From the NCBI GenBank assembly GCA_964353455.1, contig CAYGWP010000187.1:1-7028 (forward strand): a DNA stretch of 7,028 nucleotides. Direction: 5' to 3'. Each line of letters opens with the position of its first letter. Within the stretch, counting starts at the first letter, position 1. The notes under the pieces were generated by a model. The model was not told where the DNA came from and did not search any database. It worked only from the letters and a program-made list of their open reading frames with translations. The position numbers were made by a program, and so were the translations under genes. Positions 1-6,400 of this stretch are shown one piece after another. The stretch comes from CAYGWP01 sp964353455 (GTDB lineage: Bacteria > Planctomycetota > Phycisphaerae > FEN-1346).

Positions 1-214
1 TGGCCGCCTCCGCGGCGACGGCAGCCACCCGCCAGGTGCCGCTGCGCGCCGGGTCCCCCACGGCGCTGCGGGGCGGGTCTCCCGCCCCGCCGCGCTCCAC
101 CTGTGGAGGCTGGCCGTGGGCGCGGCGGGTCGGGAGACCCGCCGCGCAGCGCCCTGGGAGACCCGGCGCGCAGCGGCACCTGGCAGGTCGCTGCCGTCGC
201 CGCGGCGGCGGCCA
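1..214. repeat. Long imperfect inverted repeat, 97-base arms with a 20-base loop
   Basis: Base i pairs with base 215-i. By hand alignment, arms 1-97 and 118-214 match at 89 of 97 positions with no gaps. The inner part consists of GCGGCGGGTC-type palindromes: 68-77 with 81-90, and 120-131 with 136-147. The outer 34 bases of the right arm are TPR-gene coding sequence (WQVAAVAA), so the left arm carries an inverted copy of coding DNA. It may extend past the left edge of the window. Confidence 0.85.
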
Positions 215-2103
215 TCGTCGCCATCCATCCGGTGGTGGTCGAGCCGGTGGTGTGGATTCCGGGGCGAGAAGAACTCCTTATGACGCTCTTCGCCCTGTTG
301 TGCCTGCACTTCCACCGCTCGGCCCACCTGGCGACGGAGCGCGGGGCGCCGTGGCATCGAATCGTTCTCCTTCACGGTCTGTCAGCCGCGGCGTGCGCGG
401 CGGCGGCGATGTGCAACGCGGTTGCGGCGTGCATTCCCCTCATCGTGCTGGCGTACGACCTGGCCGTCGCGCCGCCGAAGCGCCTCAGGCCCATCATTGC
501 CACCGTGGCCGGGGCCCTGCCGCTCTGGGCCATCGCCGCCGGGGCCGTCGTCGTGAAGAAGATCGGCGACACCCAGCCGACCGTCGCCTGCGCCACGGTT
601 GACGTTGACATCAACCTCTGGCAGCGTGCCGCCATTGTCTTCGACAACTTCCGCCTGAACCTGGAGACGCTCATCTGGCCTCGGGGCCTCGCGCTTCTTT
701 ACCCGCGAGAGATTCCCGAGACGTTTCTCTCCGTCGGGACGGTGCTGGGGATCGTGCTTGGCCTGGCGGCGCTGGCCGGCCTGTGGTTCTTCTGGCGGCG
801 GCCGGTCGCCCTCTTCGGGGCCTTGTGGTTCCTGGCAGCGCTCGGCCCCTCATCGCAGATCGTGCCGCACCACATCTTCCGCGGCGACCGCTTTCTGTAC
901 CTGCCGCTGGCGGGACTCGTGCTGGCCGCCGTGGGGGGACTGTCCCCTGCCTTTTGGGGACTGTCCCCTGGTGCTCGCGGGGGACAGTCCCCTTTTCTGA
1001 AAGTCCAGAAAAGGGGACAGTCCCCTTGCGTAGGGCGGGTTCTTTTCGCCGGGGCGATCGGACTCGTGGCGGCCCTGGGGATCGCAACTGTCCGGCAGAC
1101 CGCCGTCTGGCAGGATAACGTGGGGTTCTTCCAGTACTGCGTCGATCTGGCGCCCGAGAACGCCGAGGCCCACAACATACTGGGCAAGGCCCTGTCGCAC
1201 CGCGGACGCTGGAGCGATGCGATCGCACATTACCAGAAGGCGGTTGAACTCGTCCCCGATTATCCGCAGGCACATTCGAACCTGGGCCTGGCACTCCTCA
1301 GGCTGGATCGCTATGCCGAGGCCGAGCGGGAACTCAGGATCGTCCTCAGCCTCACGCCCCGGCGGTCGGACGCCTACGACGACCTGGGCCTGGCCCTCCA
1401 GCACCAGGGCAAACTGGCCGAGGCCCGCCGCTGCCACGAGGAGGCACTGCGCCTGGACGACAAGAACGCAAGTGCGCACTTCAACCTGGCCTGGATCATG
1501 CTGGCCGAGGGGCAGGTCGAGGAGGCCCTGAGGCACCTGGAGGATGCGATCCGCCTGAACCCCATACATGCGGATGCCTGGCTGAACCGCGGCGTGGCGC
1601 TCATGCGGCTCGGACGCCCGGCCGAGGCCGTCCAGGCGATCCTGGAGGCGGTGCGCCTGAACCCCGCTTCCGCCCAGGCCTACAACAACCTTGCCGTTGC
1701 GCGTGCCGCGCAGGGCGATTACCGAGAGGCCATCGCGGCTTACCGGCAGGCCATCGAACTTGCGCCGGGGGAAACCAGGCCGCTCCGGAACCTCGCGCAC
1801 ATCCTGGCCACCTGCCCGGATGCGCGATACCGCGACGGCGCCGCCGCCATCCAACTTGCCGAGACCGCCTGCCGACTGACAAGCGACCGCGACACGGACG
1901 CACTGGACGTGTTGGCGGCGGCATACGCGGAGACCGGCTACTTCGACCAGGCCGTCGCGACGGCCCAGCGTGCCGCAGCCATCGCGACCGATGCCGGACG
2001 CGCCGACCTGGCGCAGAAGTTCCTCGCCCATGCGGCGCTCTACCAGAACCGGCAACCGCTTCGCGAGGAATCGCGCGAAAAGAAAAGGGTCCAGGACCCC
2101 TAA
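1..2103 (+). CDS. TMTC-like membrane protein with C-terminal TPR repeats, 5' partial
   Basis: The frame is open from the first base to TAA at 2101-2103; a GTG at 103 is available, but homology to the downstream paralogue starts only near 172, so no start is claimed. The hydrophobic part carries HPVVVEP (from 226) and a GREELL motif, and later a DRFLYLP motif near 886-906. These resemble the TMTC/GT-C-type membrane region. Six canonical 34-residue TPRs follow (about 1156-1785), then a conserved C-terminal block with LAAAYAETG. TMTC proteins of animals are linked to O-mannosylation; bacterial members are uncharacterised, so glycosyl transfer is inference. The N-terminal acidic loop seen in the paralogue (NYDDD) is absent here, so the gene is truncated by the window, or rearranged by the inverted repeat at 1-214. 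Palindromic repeats lie in frame at 935-1025 and at the C-terminus. The gene sits 62 bases upstream of its paralogue, probably in the same transcription unit. Confidence 0.8.
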   Translation, partial: WPPPRRRQPPARCRCAPGPPRRCGAGLPPRRAPPVEAGRGRGGSGDPPRSALGDPARSGTWQVAAVAAAAAIVAIHPVVVEPVVWIPGREELLMTLFALLCLHFHRSAHLATERGAPWHRIVLLHGLSAAACAAAAMCNAVAACIPLIVLAYDLAVAPPKRLRPIIATVAGALPLWAIAAGAVVVKKIGDTQPTVACATVDVDINLWQRAAIVFDNFRLNLETLIWPRGLALLYPREIPETFLSVGTVLGIVLGLAALAGLWFFWRRPVALFGALWFLAALGPSSQIVPHHIFRGDRFLYLPLAGLVLAAVGGLSPAFWGLSPGARGGQSPFLKVQKRGQSPCVGRVLFAGAIGLVAALGIATVRQTAVWQDNVGFFQYCVDLAPENAEAHNILGKALSHRGRWSDAIAHYQKAVELVPDYPQAHSNLGLALLRLDRYAEAERELRIVLSLTPRRSDAYDDLGLALQHQGKLAEARRCHEEALRLDDKNASAHFNLAWIMLAEGQVEEALRHLEDAIRLNPIHADAWLNRGVALMRLGRPAEAVQAILEAVRLNPASAQAYNNLAVARAAQGDYREAIAAYRQAIELAPGETRPLRNLAHILATCPDARYRDGAAAIQLAETACRLTSDRDTDALDVLAAAYAETGYFDQAVATAQRAAAIATDAGRADLAQKFLAHAALYQNRQPLREESREKKRVQDP
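935..1025. repeat. Four in-frame copies of the GGGGACWGTCCCC palindrome
   Basis: Copies lie at 935-947 and 956-968 (centre T) and at 980-992 and 1013-1025 (centre A). The start-to-start distances are 21, 24 and 33 bases, all multiples of three, so each copy is read in the same phase as GLSP or GQSP. The last two copies and the CCTTTTCTG/CAGAAAAGG between them form a hairpin with 20-base arms (980-999, 1006-1025), one central mismatch and a 6-base loop. The cluster lies in a hydrophobic region of the first TPR gene. Confidence 0.9.
1032..1047 (+). repeat. 16-base direct repeat, copy 1 (inside the first TPR gene)
   Basis: AGGGCGGGTTCTTTTC here is identical to 2138-2153. This copy directly follows the four-palindrome cluster and is translated within the first TPR gene. 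Confidence 0.75.
2087..2099. repeat. GGGTCC-A-GGACCC palindrome at the end of the first TPR gene
   Basis: A perfect 13-base palindrome with a single central base, the same architecture as the GGGGACWGTCCCC units. It is preceded by AAAA, ends two bases before the TAA stop, and encodes most of the terminal RVQDP. The paralogue ends at PLREKPGP and lacks this tail. Confidence 0.7.
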
Positions 2104-2118
2104 AGCCCCGCCAGTCAG

Positions 2119-2153
2119 TAGGGCGGGCCAAGTCCGCAGGGCGGGTTCTTTTC
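2119..2153 (+). repeat. AGGGCGGG repeat pair in the gap between the TPR genes (16-base repeat, copy 2)
   Basis: AGGGCGGG occurs twice in this 62-base gap, at 2119-2126 and 2138-2145. The second copy is part of the 16-base sequence shared with 1032-1047. It ends directly before the SD-like sequence of the downstream gene, so it forms most of that gene's immediate leader. Confidence 0.65.
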
Positions 2154-2161
2154 AAGGCGAG
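2154..2161 (+). promoter_or_regulatory. Probable ribosome binding site of the second TPR gene
   Basis: AAGGCGAG is an interrupted Shine-Dalgarno-like stretch, three bases before ATG 2165 and six before ATG 2168. The spacing slightly favours the second ATG; the difference is one residue. Confidence 0.5.
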
Positions 2162-2164
2162 AAC

Positions 2165-4543
2165 ATGATGACCGAGAACCAGCCGAAACCCGATGTTCCC
2201 TCCGGCCCGCCGGTTTGGGTCGCGGCGGTGGCGACGGCGGCGCTGACGGCCGCCGTCATGGCCGTATTCATGCCCGCACTCAACTTCGGTTTCGTCAACT
2301 ACGACGATGACAGCCAGATCATCGAGAACCCGCTGGCCATGAGCCTGCGGCCGGCGAACATCCGCCGCATGTTCACCGAGCCCTCGATCACCAGTTACTA
2401 CCCCGTGCGGCTGCTATCGTACGCCATTGATTTCCGCATCTGGGGGACGAACGGGCGCGGCTACCATCTGACGAACGTGATGATCCACATGGCGAACGTC
2501 CTGCTTCTGTTCGGGCTCCTGCTGAGGCTGGGGCCGCAGACTCGCGCGGTGGGTCTCCAGCCTGCGGGCCGTAGCCCTACGGCGGGCGACCCGCCGCACA
2601 GCCAGGCGTGGTGGCTGTGCGTCTCGGCGATGGCGACGGCATTCTTCGCGGTACATCCGGTGGTGGTCGAACCGGTCGCGTGGATTCCGGGGCGCGAAGA
2701 ACTCCTGATGACGTTCTTCATTCTCCTGTGCCTGCACCTGCACCATTCGGCGAGACTTGCGGCCGAGAGCAGCGCGGGGCGCGGGAGAATCGTCGCCCTG
2801 CACATCCTTACGGGCGTGGCGGCGGCAATGGCGGCGATGTGCAACGTTGTCGGCGTGGTGGCGGCGTTCCTCGTGCCCGCATACGACCTGGCCTTCGCCC
2901 GCATCCGTGGCGTCGGGCGGATCGTCGTCGGAAGCGCTCTGGTGTGGGCCGTGGCCGCGGGGGCCATTGCTCTAAAGTTCATCGGCGAGAGCGGCCCGCC
3001 GGGTGCCCGCGCAGCCGACCCGGTCCTGGCCGTCACGCTTGCCGAACGCCTGGCCCTCGTCCCGGACGAGTTCCGGCGCAACCTGATGACACTGGTCTGG
3101 CCGGGGGACCCCACGCTGCTGTATCCGCGCGAGGTGCCGGCGACGTTCTTCTCGGCCGGGCCGCTCATCGGCCTTGGGCTTGGGCTCGTCGCGATGGCGG
3201 CGCTGTGGCTCCTGAGGCGTCGGCCGCTGCCGCTCCTGGGGCTGCTCTGGTTCCTCTTCGCGCTTGGGCCGTCGGCGCAGATCATTCCGCACCAAGTGTG
3301 GCGCGCGGACCGGTTCCTGTACCTTCCGCTGGCGGGCCTCGTGCTTGTCATCGCGGCTGGGCTCTGGCGCCTGGTGGACCACGGATTGGCGACCCGCGCG
3401 GCAGCCTTCCTGGCCGTGCCCGTGGTGGCCGTCCTAGGCTTCGCGAGCGCCCAGCACCTGCCCGTGTGGCACGACGGCGTGGCGCTCTTCACGCACTGCC
3501 TTGCGGTGAACGGCGGCAGCGCAGAGGTCGAGAACGCCCTGGCCTTCGCCCTCCTCCAGGACGGCCGCCCGGGCGATGCCGTCCCCCATTACAGGGAAGC
3601 CATACGCCTCCAGCCGACCAACCCGCGGGCCATCGGCGGATTGGGCAAGGCCCTGCTGGAACTCGGAAACACCACCGATGCCATGCGGTGCTTCGAGGTC
3701 GCCGTCGGCCTGAACCCCTATAACGCCGAGGCACACAACAACCTCGGCGTCACCCTGATGGACACGGGGAACCTGGAGTACGCATCGCGAGAGTTCCAGG
3801 AGGCGCTCAGGCTGGAGCCGGACAGCGCACCGGCGTATTTCAACCTGGGCGCGATCGCGCTCAGGCGGGGGCAGATCGACGAGGCCATCCGCTGCTTCCG
3901 GCAGTCGATTGACTTGAACCCCACCCGCGCACGGTCTCATCACGGCCTGGCCGTGGCCCTCGACCGCAAGGGGGATGCCGAGGGGGTCGTCCGGCACCTC
4001 AAGGCGGCGATACAACTGGACCCGATCTTCCCGGATGCGCACGCCCACCTGGGCGTGGTCCTGATGCGCCAGGGCCATCTGCCGGAGGCCGTCGCCCAAC
4101 TGGAAGAGGCGGTGCGGCTCGGACCGAGGTCGGGCGAGACTCGCCGCAACCTCGCGCTGGCGCTCTTGCTGTCGGGCCGCATCGGCGATGCGGTCCGCCA
4201 GTACGAAGAGGCCCTTCGCCTGAACGCCGATGATGCCGAGACGCTCTTTCGCCTGGCGCGGATCAGGGCGACCGCCCCCGAAGACGGCCTCCGCAACGGT
4301 CAGCGGGCCGTCCAACTGGCCAAGCGCGTGTGCCAACTGACCGCCAACCGCGAGCCGCTGCTCCTCGACACGCTTGCCGCCGCCTACGCCGAGACGGGCC
4401 AGTTCGATGCGGCCGTCCAGACCGCCCAGCGCGCCGCGGACGCCGCCACCGAGGCCGGCCTGGCCGACCTCGCCAAGTCCATCCGCGAGCACCTCGCCCA
4501 ATACCAATCCGGCCGGCCTCTGCGCGAGAAGCCGGGGCCGTGA
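2165..4543 (+). CDS. TMTC-like multi-pass membrane protein with seven TPR repeats
   Basis: A 792-residue protein. The start is ATG 2165 or the adjacent ATG 2168, placed just after the SD-like AAGGCGAG; the frame is open further upstream but lacks similarity there. About ten hydrophobic segments cover residues 17-431. The first loop has NYDDD (45-49), matching the acidic loop where GT-C glycosyltransferases keep catalytic Asp residues. HPVVVEP (164-170), GREELL (176-181) and DRFLYLP (from 382) match the TMTC-type signature. Seven TPRs run from about 450 to 690, with one more TPR than the upstream paralogue, followed by a degenerate helical block with LDTLAAAYAETG. A membrane glycosyltransferase or protein-modifying role is inference; a TPR scaffold with no catalysis is the alternative. 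A palindromic element at 2546-2597 encodes part of the loop before the segment leading to HPVVVEP. The tandem paralogue upstream indicates duplication. Confidence 0.88.
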   Translation: MMTENQPKPDVPSGPPVWVAAVATAALTAAVMAVFMPALNFGFVNYDDDSQIIENPLAMSLRPANIRRMFTEPSITSYYPVRLLSYAIDFRIWGTNGRGYHLTNVMIHMANVLLLFGLLLRLGPQTRAVGLQPAGRSPTAGDPPHSQAWWLCVSAMATAFFAVHPVVVEPVAWIPGREELLMTFFILLCLHLHHSARLAAESSAGRGRIVALHILTGVAAAMAAMCNVVGVVAAFLVPAYDLAFARIRGVGRIVVGSALVWAVAAGAIALKFIGESGPPGARAADPVLAVTLAERLALVPDEFRRNLMTLVWPGDPTLLYPREVPATFFSAGPLIGLGLGLVAMAALWLLRRRPLPLLGLLWFLFALGPSAQIIPHQVWRADRFLYLPLAGLVLVIAAGLWRLVDHGLATRAAAFLAVPVVAVLGFASAQHLPVWHDGVALFTHCLAVNGGSAEVENALAFALLQDGRPGDAVPHYREAIRLQPTNPRAIGGLGKALLELGNTTDAMRCFEVAVGLNPYNAEAHNNLGVTLMDTGNLEYASREFQEALRLEPDSAPAYFNLGAIALRRGQIDEAIRCFRQSIDLNPTRARSHHGLAVALDRKGDAEGVVRHLKAAIQLDPIFPDAHAHLGVVLMRQGHLPEAVAQLEEAVRLGPRSGETRRNLALALLLSGRIGDAVRQYEEALRLNADDAETLFRLARIRATAPEDGLRNGQRAVQLAKRVCQLTANREPLLLDTLAAAYAETGQFDAAVQTAQRAADAATEAGLADLAKSIREHLAQYQSGRPLREKPGP
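2546..2597. repeat. In-frame hairpin element in the second TPR gene
   Basis: The outer stem is GCGGTGGGTC (2546-2555) with GACCCGCCGC (2588-2597), 9 of 10 pairs plus one G-T. The inner stem is GCCGTAG (2568-2574) with CTACGGC (2577-2583). The outer stem belongs to the GCGGCGGGTC family also found near 120-147 and 6292-6366. It encodes a Gly/Pro/Ala-rich loop including AGDPPHS; the first paralogue has GDPPRS from the same sequence type at the equivalent place. Confidence 0.78.
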
Positions 4544-4553
4544 TGCGGTGCTG

Positions 4554-4617
4554 TCGAGCCGCGACCGGAACGTCGCGGGTACTGCCGACCACCTGCGGGC
4601 TCACGCCCGCGGCTCGA
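4554..4617. repeat. Multi-stem palindromic element after the second TPR gene
   Basis: Outer stem TCGAGCCGCG (4554-4563) with CGCGGCTCGA (4608-4617), ten perfect pairs. An inner hairpin is GCGGGC/GCCCGC (4595-4600, 4605-4610). GCGAC/GTCGC (4561-4565, 4572-4576) is an alternative that competes with the outer stem. It begins ten bases after the stop codon and may act in termination or mRNA stability, but there is no T tract. It may be a further dispersed-repeat family. Confidence 0.6.
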
Positions 4618-4645
4618 ACGGCGTCCACTTCCCCCAAATCAGCAT

Positions 4646-4674
4646 TTGCCTGCCCCACGGTTTCGGTCTATAAT
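4646..4674 (+). promoter_or_regulatory. Sigma-70-type promoter for the radical SAM gene(s)
   Basis: A -35-like TTGCCT (4646-4651, 4 of 6 matches to TTGACA), a 17-base spacer, and a perfect -10 TATAAT (4669-4674). The local AT-richness contrasts with the surrounding GC-rich DNA. Initiation near 4681 would give a leader of about 83 bases before ATG 4764. Confidence 0.65.
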
Positions 4675-4710
4675 TCGCCGGGCGCGGGAGTACGCGCACC
4701 TACGGGGTTA

Positions 4711-4741
4711 CCGGCCGCGATGGGGGTGATGTTGCGGCCGG
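4711..4741 (+). promoter_or_regulatory. Leader hairpin upstream of the radical SAM gene
   Basis: CCGGCCGC (4711-4718) pairs perfectly with GCGGCCGG (4734-4741) around a 15-base loop. It lies between the promoter and the ribosome binding site, so it could affect translation or transcript stability. No known riboswitch or cobalamin-box pattern was recognised. Confidence 0.45.
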
Positions 4742-4752
4742 AATTCGCCGAT

Positions 4753-4759
4753 AGAAGGG
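4753..4759 (+). promoter_or_regulatory. Ribosome binding site of the radical SAM gene
   Basis: AGAAGGG lies four bases before ATG 4764 and supports that start, which is also where the cobalamin-domain first strand (MRVAFVF) begins. Confidence 0.6.
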
Positions 4760-4763
4760 CGCC

Positions 4764-6263
4764 ATGAGAGTCGCATTCGTATTCAACCCGTTCAAGTACA
4801 AACTCCACGAAGAAAACCTGCGGATCGTCCAGCGGTACTTCGGACTGTTCCCGCCGCTCTCGATGTCGTGGGTGGCATCCATCGCAGAGAAGGCCGGGCA
4901 CGAGGTCACCCTGATCGACGCCCGCACGCTGCGGCTTACGCCCGACCAGGTCCTGGCGCACCTCAGGCAGTGGAAGCCCGACATCCTCGGCTTCATGATG
5001 ACCACCTACATGTTCCGCGAGACGCTCGACTGGATCAGGTACCTGAAGGGCGGCCTCAACAACATTCCGGTGATGGTTGGCGGGTACAACCTGCGGGTCT
5101 ATCCGAAGGAATCCGTCACGCCGCCGGAGATCGATTTCGGCTGTTACAACTCGGCCTACTACACGGTGCCCAAGTTGCTGGCCGAACTGGAAGGCGGGCG
5201 GCACTTCGAGGAGGTCCCCGGACTCATCTGGAAGAAGGACGGCCAGATCATCCAGAACGATTACGGCGAGGACCCGGACTTTAACCTCTACCCGAACCCC
5301 GCGCGGCACCTCTTGCCGAACGAACTCTACGCCGAGTTCCCGACCGAGCGCAAGAACTTCACCGTCATGGTCACGAGCAAGGGCTGCCCGATGGGCTGCC
5401 TCTTCTGCGAGGCGGGGCGCACGCGCTACAACCCGCGCAGCCCCGAGGTCGTCCTTAACGAGATGCAGGAATGCTACGACAAGTTCGGCATCCGCGAGAT
5501 CGACCTATTTGACTACGAGTTCGCCATCGACCGGAAACGCACGATGGCGATATGCAAGGGCATCCAGGACCGGAAACTCGACATCCTGTGGGCCTGCCGC
5601 GCGCGCATCGACTCGATGGACGATGAACTCCTCAGGGAGATGGCCGCCGCAGGCTGCGGGCGAATCTATTACGGCATCGAGTTCGGCCAGCAGGACCTCC
5701 TCGACAAGGTTAACAAGGGCATCACACTGGAGCGGGTGCGCGAGACGATTAAACTTACCCGCAGGCACAACATCCGCAGCCTCGGCTTCTTCCTGGTGGG
5801 CGGGCCGGGCGAGACGCGAGAGACGGTCGCACAGACCGTCAGGTTCGCGAAGTCCCTCGACCTCGACTACGTCCAGTTCTCGAAGGTGACCGCCAAGCCC
5901 CTCACGCAACTCTGGCGCGACCTTGTGGCCGAGACCGGCTACGATTACTGGCGCGAATACATCCTCGGGACCGTCGAGGAGGCCCCCCTGCCGCGACCCT
6001 GGACGAAACTGACGAACGACGAGATCGACGACCTTGCACGGCGCGCGTACATCAAGTACCACTCGCGTCCGTGGTTCCTGCTGAAGCACACGCTTAAGGT
6101 GCGGACGTGGACGGAGTTCAAGCGCAAGTTCTTCGCGTTCTTTGAGATGGCATTCCGGCAAGAGCGGGTCTCGAAGCCCGACCACGCATTCCAGTGCTAC
6201 GGCGAGGACAAGGGTAAGTTGGACTGGTACAAGAAGATTTCGAAGTGGAGCGCGCCGTTCTAG
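4764..6263 (+). CDS. B12-binding domain radical SAM protein
   Basis: A 499-residue protein starting at ATG 4764, four bases after AGAAGGG. The N-terminal part (about 1-145) has the cobalamin-binding Rossmann pattern: an FPPLSMSWVA segment near 29-38, GHEVTLIDA (45-53) and MVGG (104-107). The radical SAM core follows, with C208-x3-C212-x2-C215 as ligands for the 4Fe-4S cluster that cleaves S-adenosylmethionine. GIEFG (304-308) and VGGPGET (345-351) are typical later core motifs. The C-terminal region is basic and aromatic (YHSRPWFLLKH), like the tails of BchE/HpnJ-type enzymes. Two usual features are missing: the His of the GGxH motif (here GGYN, 106-109) and the GEGE segment (here GCYNSAYY). 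The substrate is unknown; members of this class act on lipids, tetrapyrroles and natural products. Its own promoter lies upstream and a second B12-type gene follows. Confidence 0.93.
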   Translation: MRVAFVFNPFKYKLHEENLRIVQRYFGLFPPLSMSWVASIAEKAGHEVTLIDARTLRLTPDQVLAHLRQWKPDILGFMMTTYMFRETLDWIRYLKGGLNNIPVMVGGYNLRVYPKESVTPPEIDFGCYNSAYYTVPKLLAELEGGRHFEEVPGLIWKKDGQIIQNDYGEDPDFNLYPNPARHLLPNELYAEFPTERKNFTVMVTSKGCPMGCLFCEAGRTRYNPRSPEVVLNEMQECYDKFGIREIDLFDYEFAIDRKRTMAICKGIQDRKLDILWACRARIDSMDDELLREMAAAGCGRIYYGIEFGQQDLLDKVNKGITLERVRETIKLTRRHNIRSLGFFLVGGPGETRETVAQTVRFAKSLDLDYVQFSKVTAKPLTQLWRDLVAETGYDYWREYILGTVEEAPLPRPWTKLTNDEIDDLARRAYIKYHSRPWFLLKHTLKVRTWTEFKRKFFAFFEMAFRQERVSKPDHAFQCYGEDKGKLDWYKKISKWSAPF

Positions 6264-6291
6264 AACGCCGGTGGCGCTTGCGACGAGCGTA

Positions 6292-6366
6292 GCGCGGCGG
6301 GTCTCCGCACCCGCCGCGAGCCAACCCAGACCCACGACGCGCGGCGGGTGCGGAGACCCGCCGCGC
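6292..6366. repeat. Perfect inverted repeat between the two radical SAM genes
   Basis: Arms of 27 bases (6292-6318 and 6340-6366) are exact reverse complements around a 21-base spacer. Each arm is itself a hairpin: CGCGGCGGGT (6293-6302) pairs with ACCCGCCGCG (6309-6318) around CTCCGC. It belongs to the same GCGGCGGGTC family as 120-147 and 2546-2597. It fills most of the 137-base gap and could attenuate or terminate transcription between the genes, though it has no T tract. Confidence 0.9.
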
Positions 6367-6400
6367 GATGCCGCGCTGCCCGGCCGGGACAACAACCAAT

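Noticed and set aside
95..125. A second-frame reading (LHLWRLAVG) that could be the missing end of an N-terminal membrane helix, implying a frameshift in the first gene.
   Set aside because: The similarity is too short, and the surrounding inverted repeat makes the original arrangement unclear.
36..602. A 188-residue + strand frame overlapping the 5' end of the first TPR gene.
   Set aside because: It is an Arg/Gly/Pro-rich alternate reading of GC-rich repeat and TPR-gene DNA.
935..1025. Possible CRISPR array, because of short regularly spaced repeats.
   Set aside because: The repeats are only 13 bases, change orientation, have spacers of 8-20 bases, and are translated within a gene.
850..2055. 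A 401-residue antisense frame across the first TPR gene.
   Set aside because: Long antisense frames are expected in GC-rich genes with strong third-position bias. The + strand reading has clear TPRs and the antisense one has no recognisable domain.
3434..4507. A 357-residue antisense frame across the TPR region of the second gene.
   Set aside because: It mirrors the periodic TPR sequence and shows no independent motif, start signal or domain.
4672..4750. A 9-base direct repeat AATTCGCCG at 4672-4680 and 4742-4750, considered as an operator pair.
   Set aside because: It is too short and lacks internal symmetry or a recognised regulator; chance is sufficient.
4543..4767. A 74-residue open frame that overlaps the TPR-gene stop (TGATG) and the radical SAM start (ATGA).
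   Set aside because: The junctions look like translational coupling, but the frame is a continuation of an out-of-frame reading of the TPR gene. The peptide is Arg/Ala/Thr/Pro-rich with no recognisable feature, and the promoter and hairpins lie within it.
4668..5309. A 213-residue antisense frame over the 5' part of the radical SAM gene.
   Set aside because: The + strand encodes a convincing cobalamin domain here, and the antisense product is the usual codon-shadow composition.
5505..6395. A 296-residue antisense frame over the 3' part of the radical SAM gene and the following gap.
   Set aside because: It opposes conserved radical SAM motifs and starts in the inverted repeat region without a supporting signal.
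6264..6400. The inverted repeat considered as an intrinsic terminator.
   Set aside because: No T-rich tract follows either hairpin, and the same element type occurs inside genes elsewhere in the window, so a terminator call is not supported.
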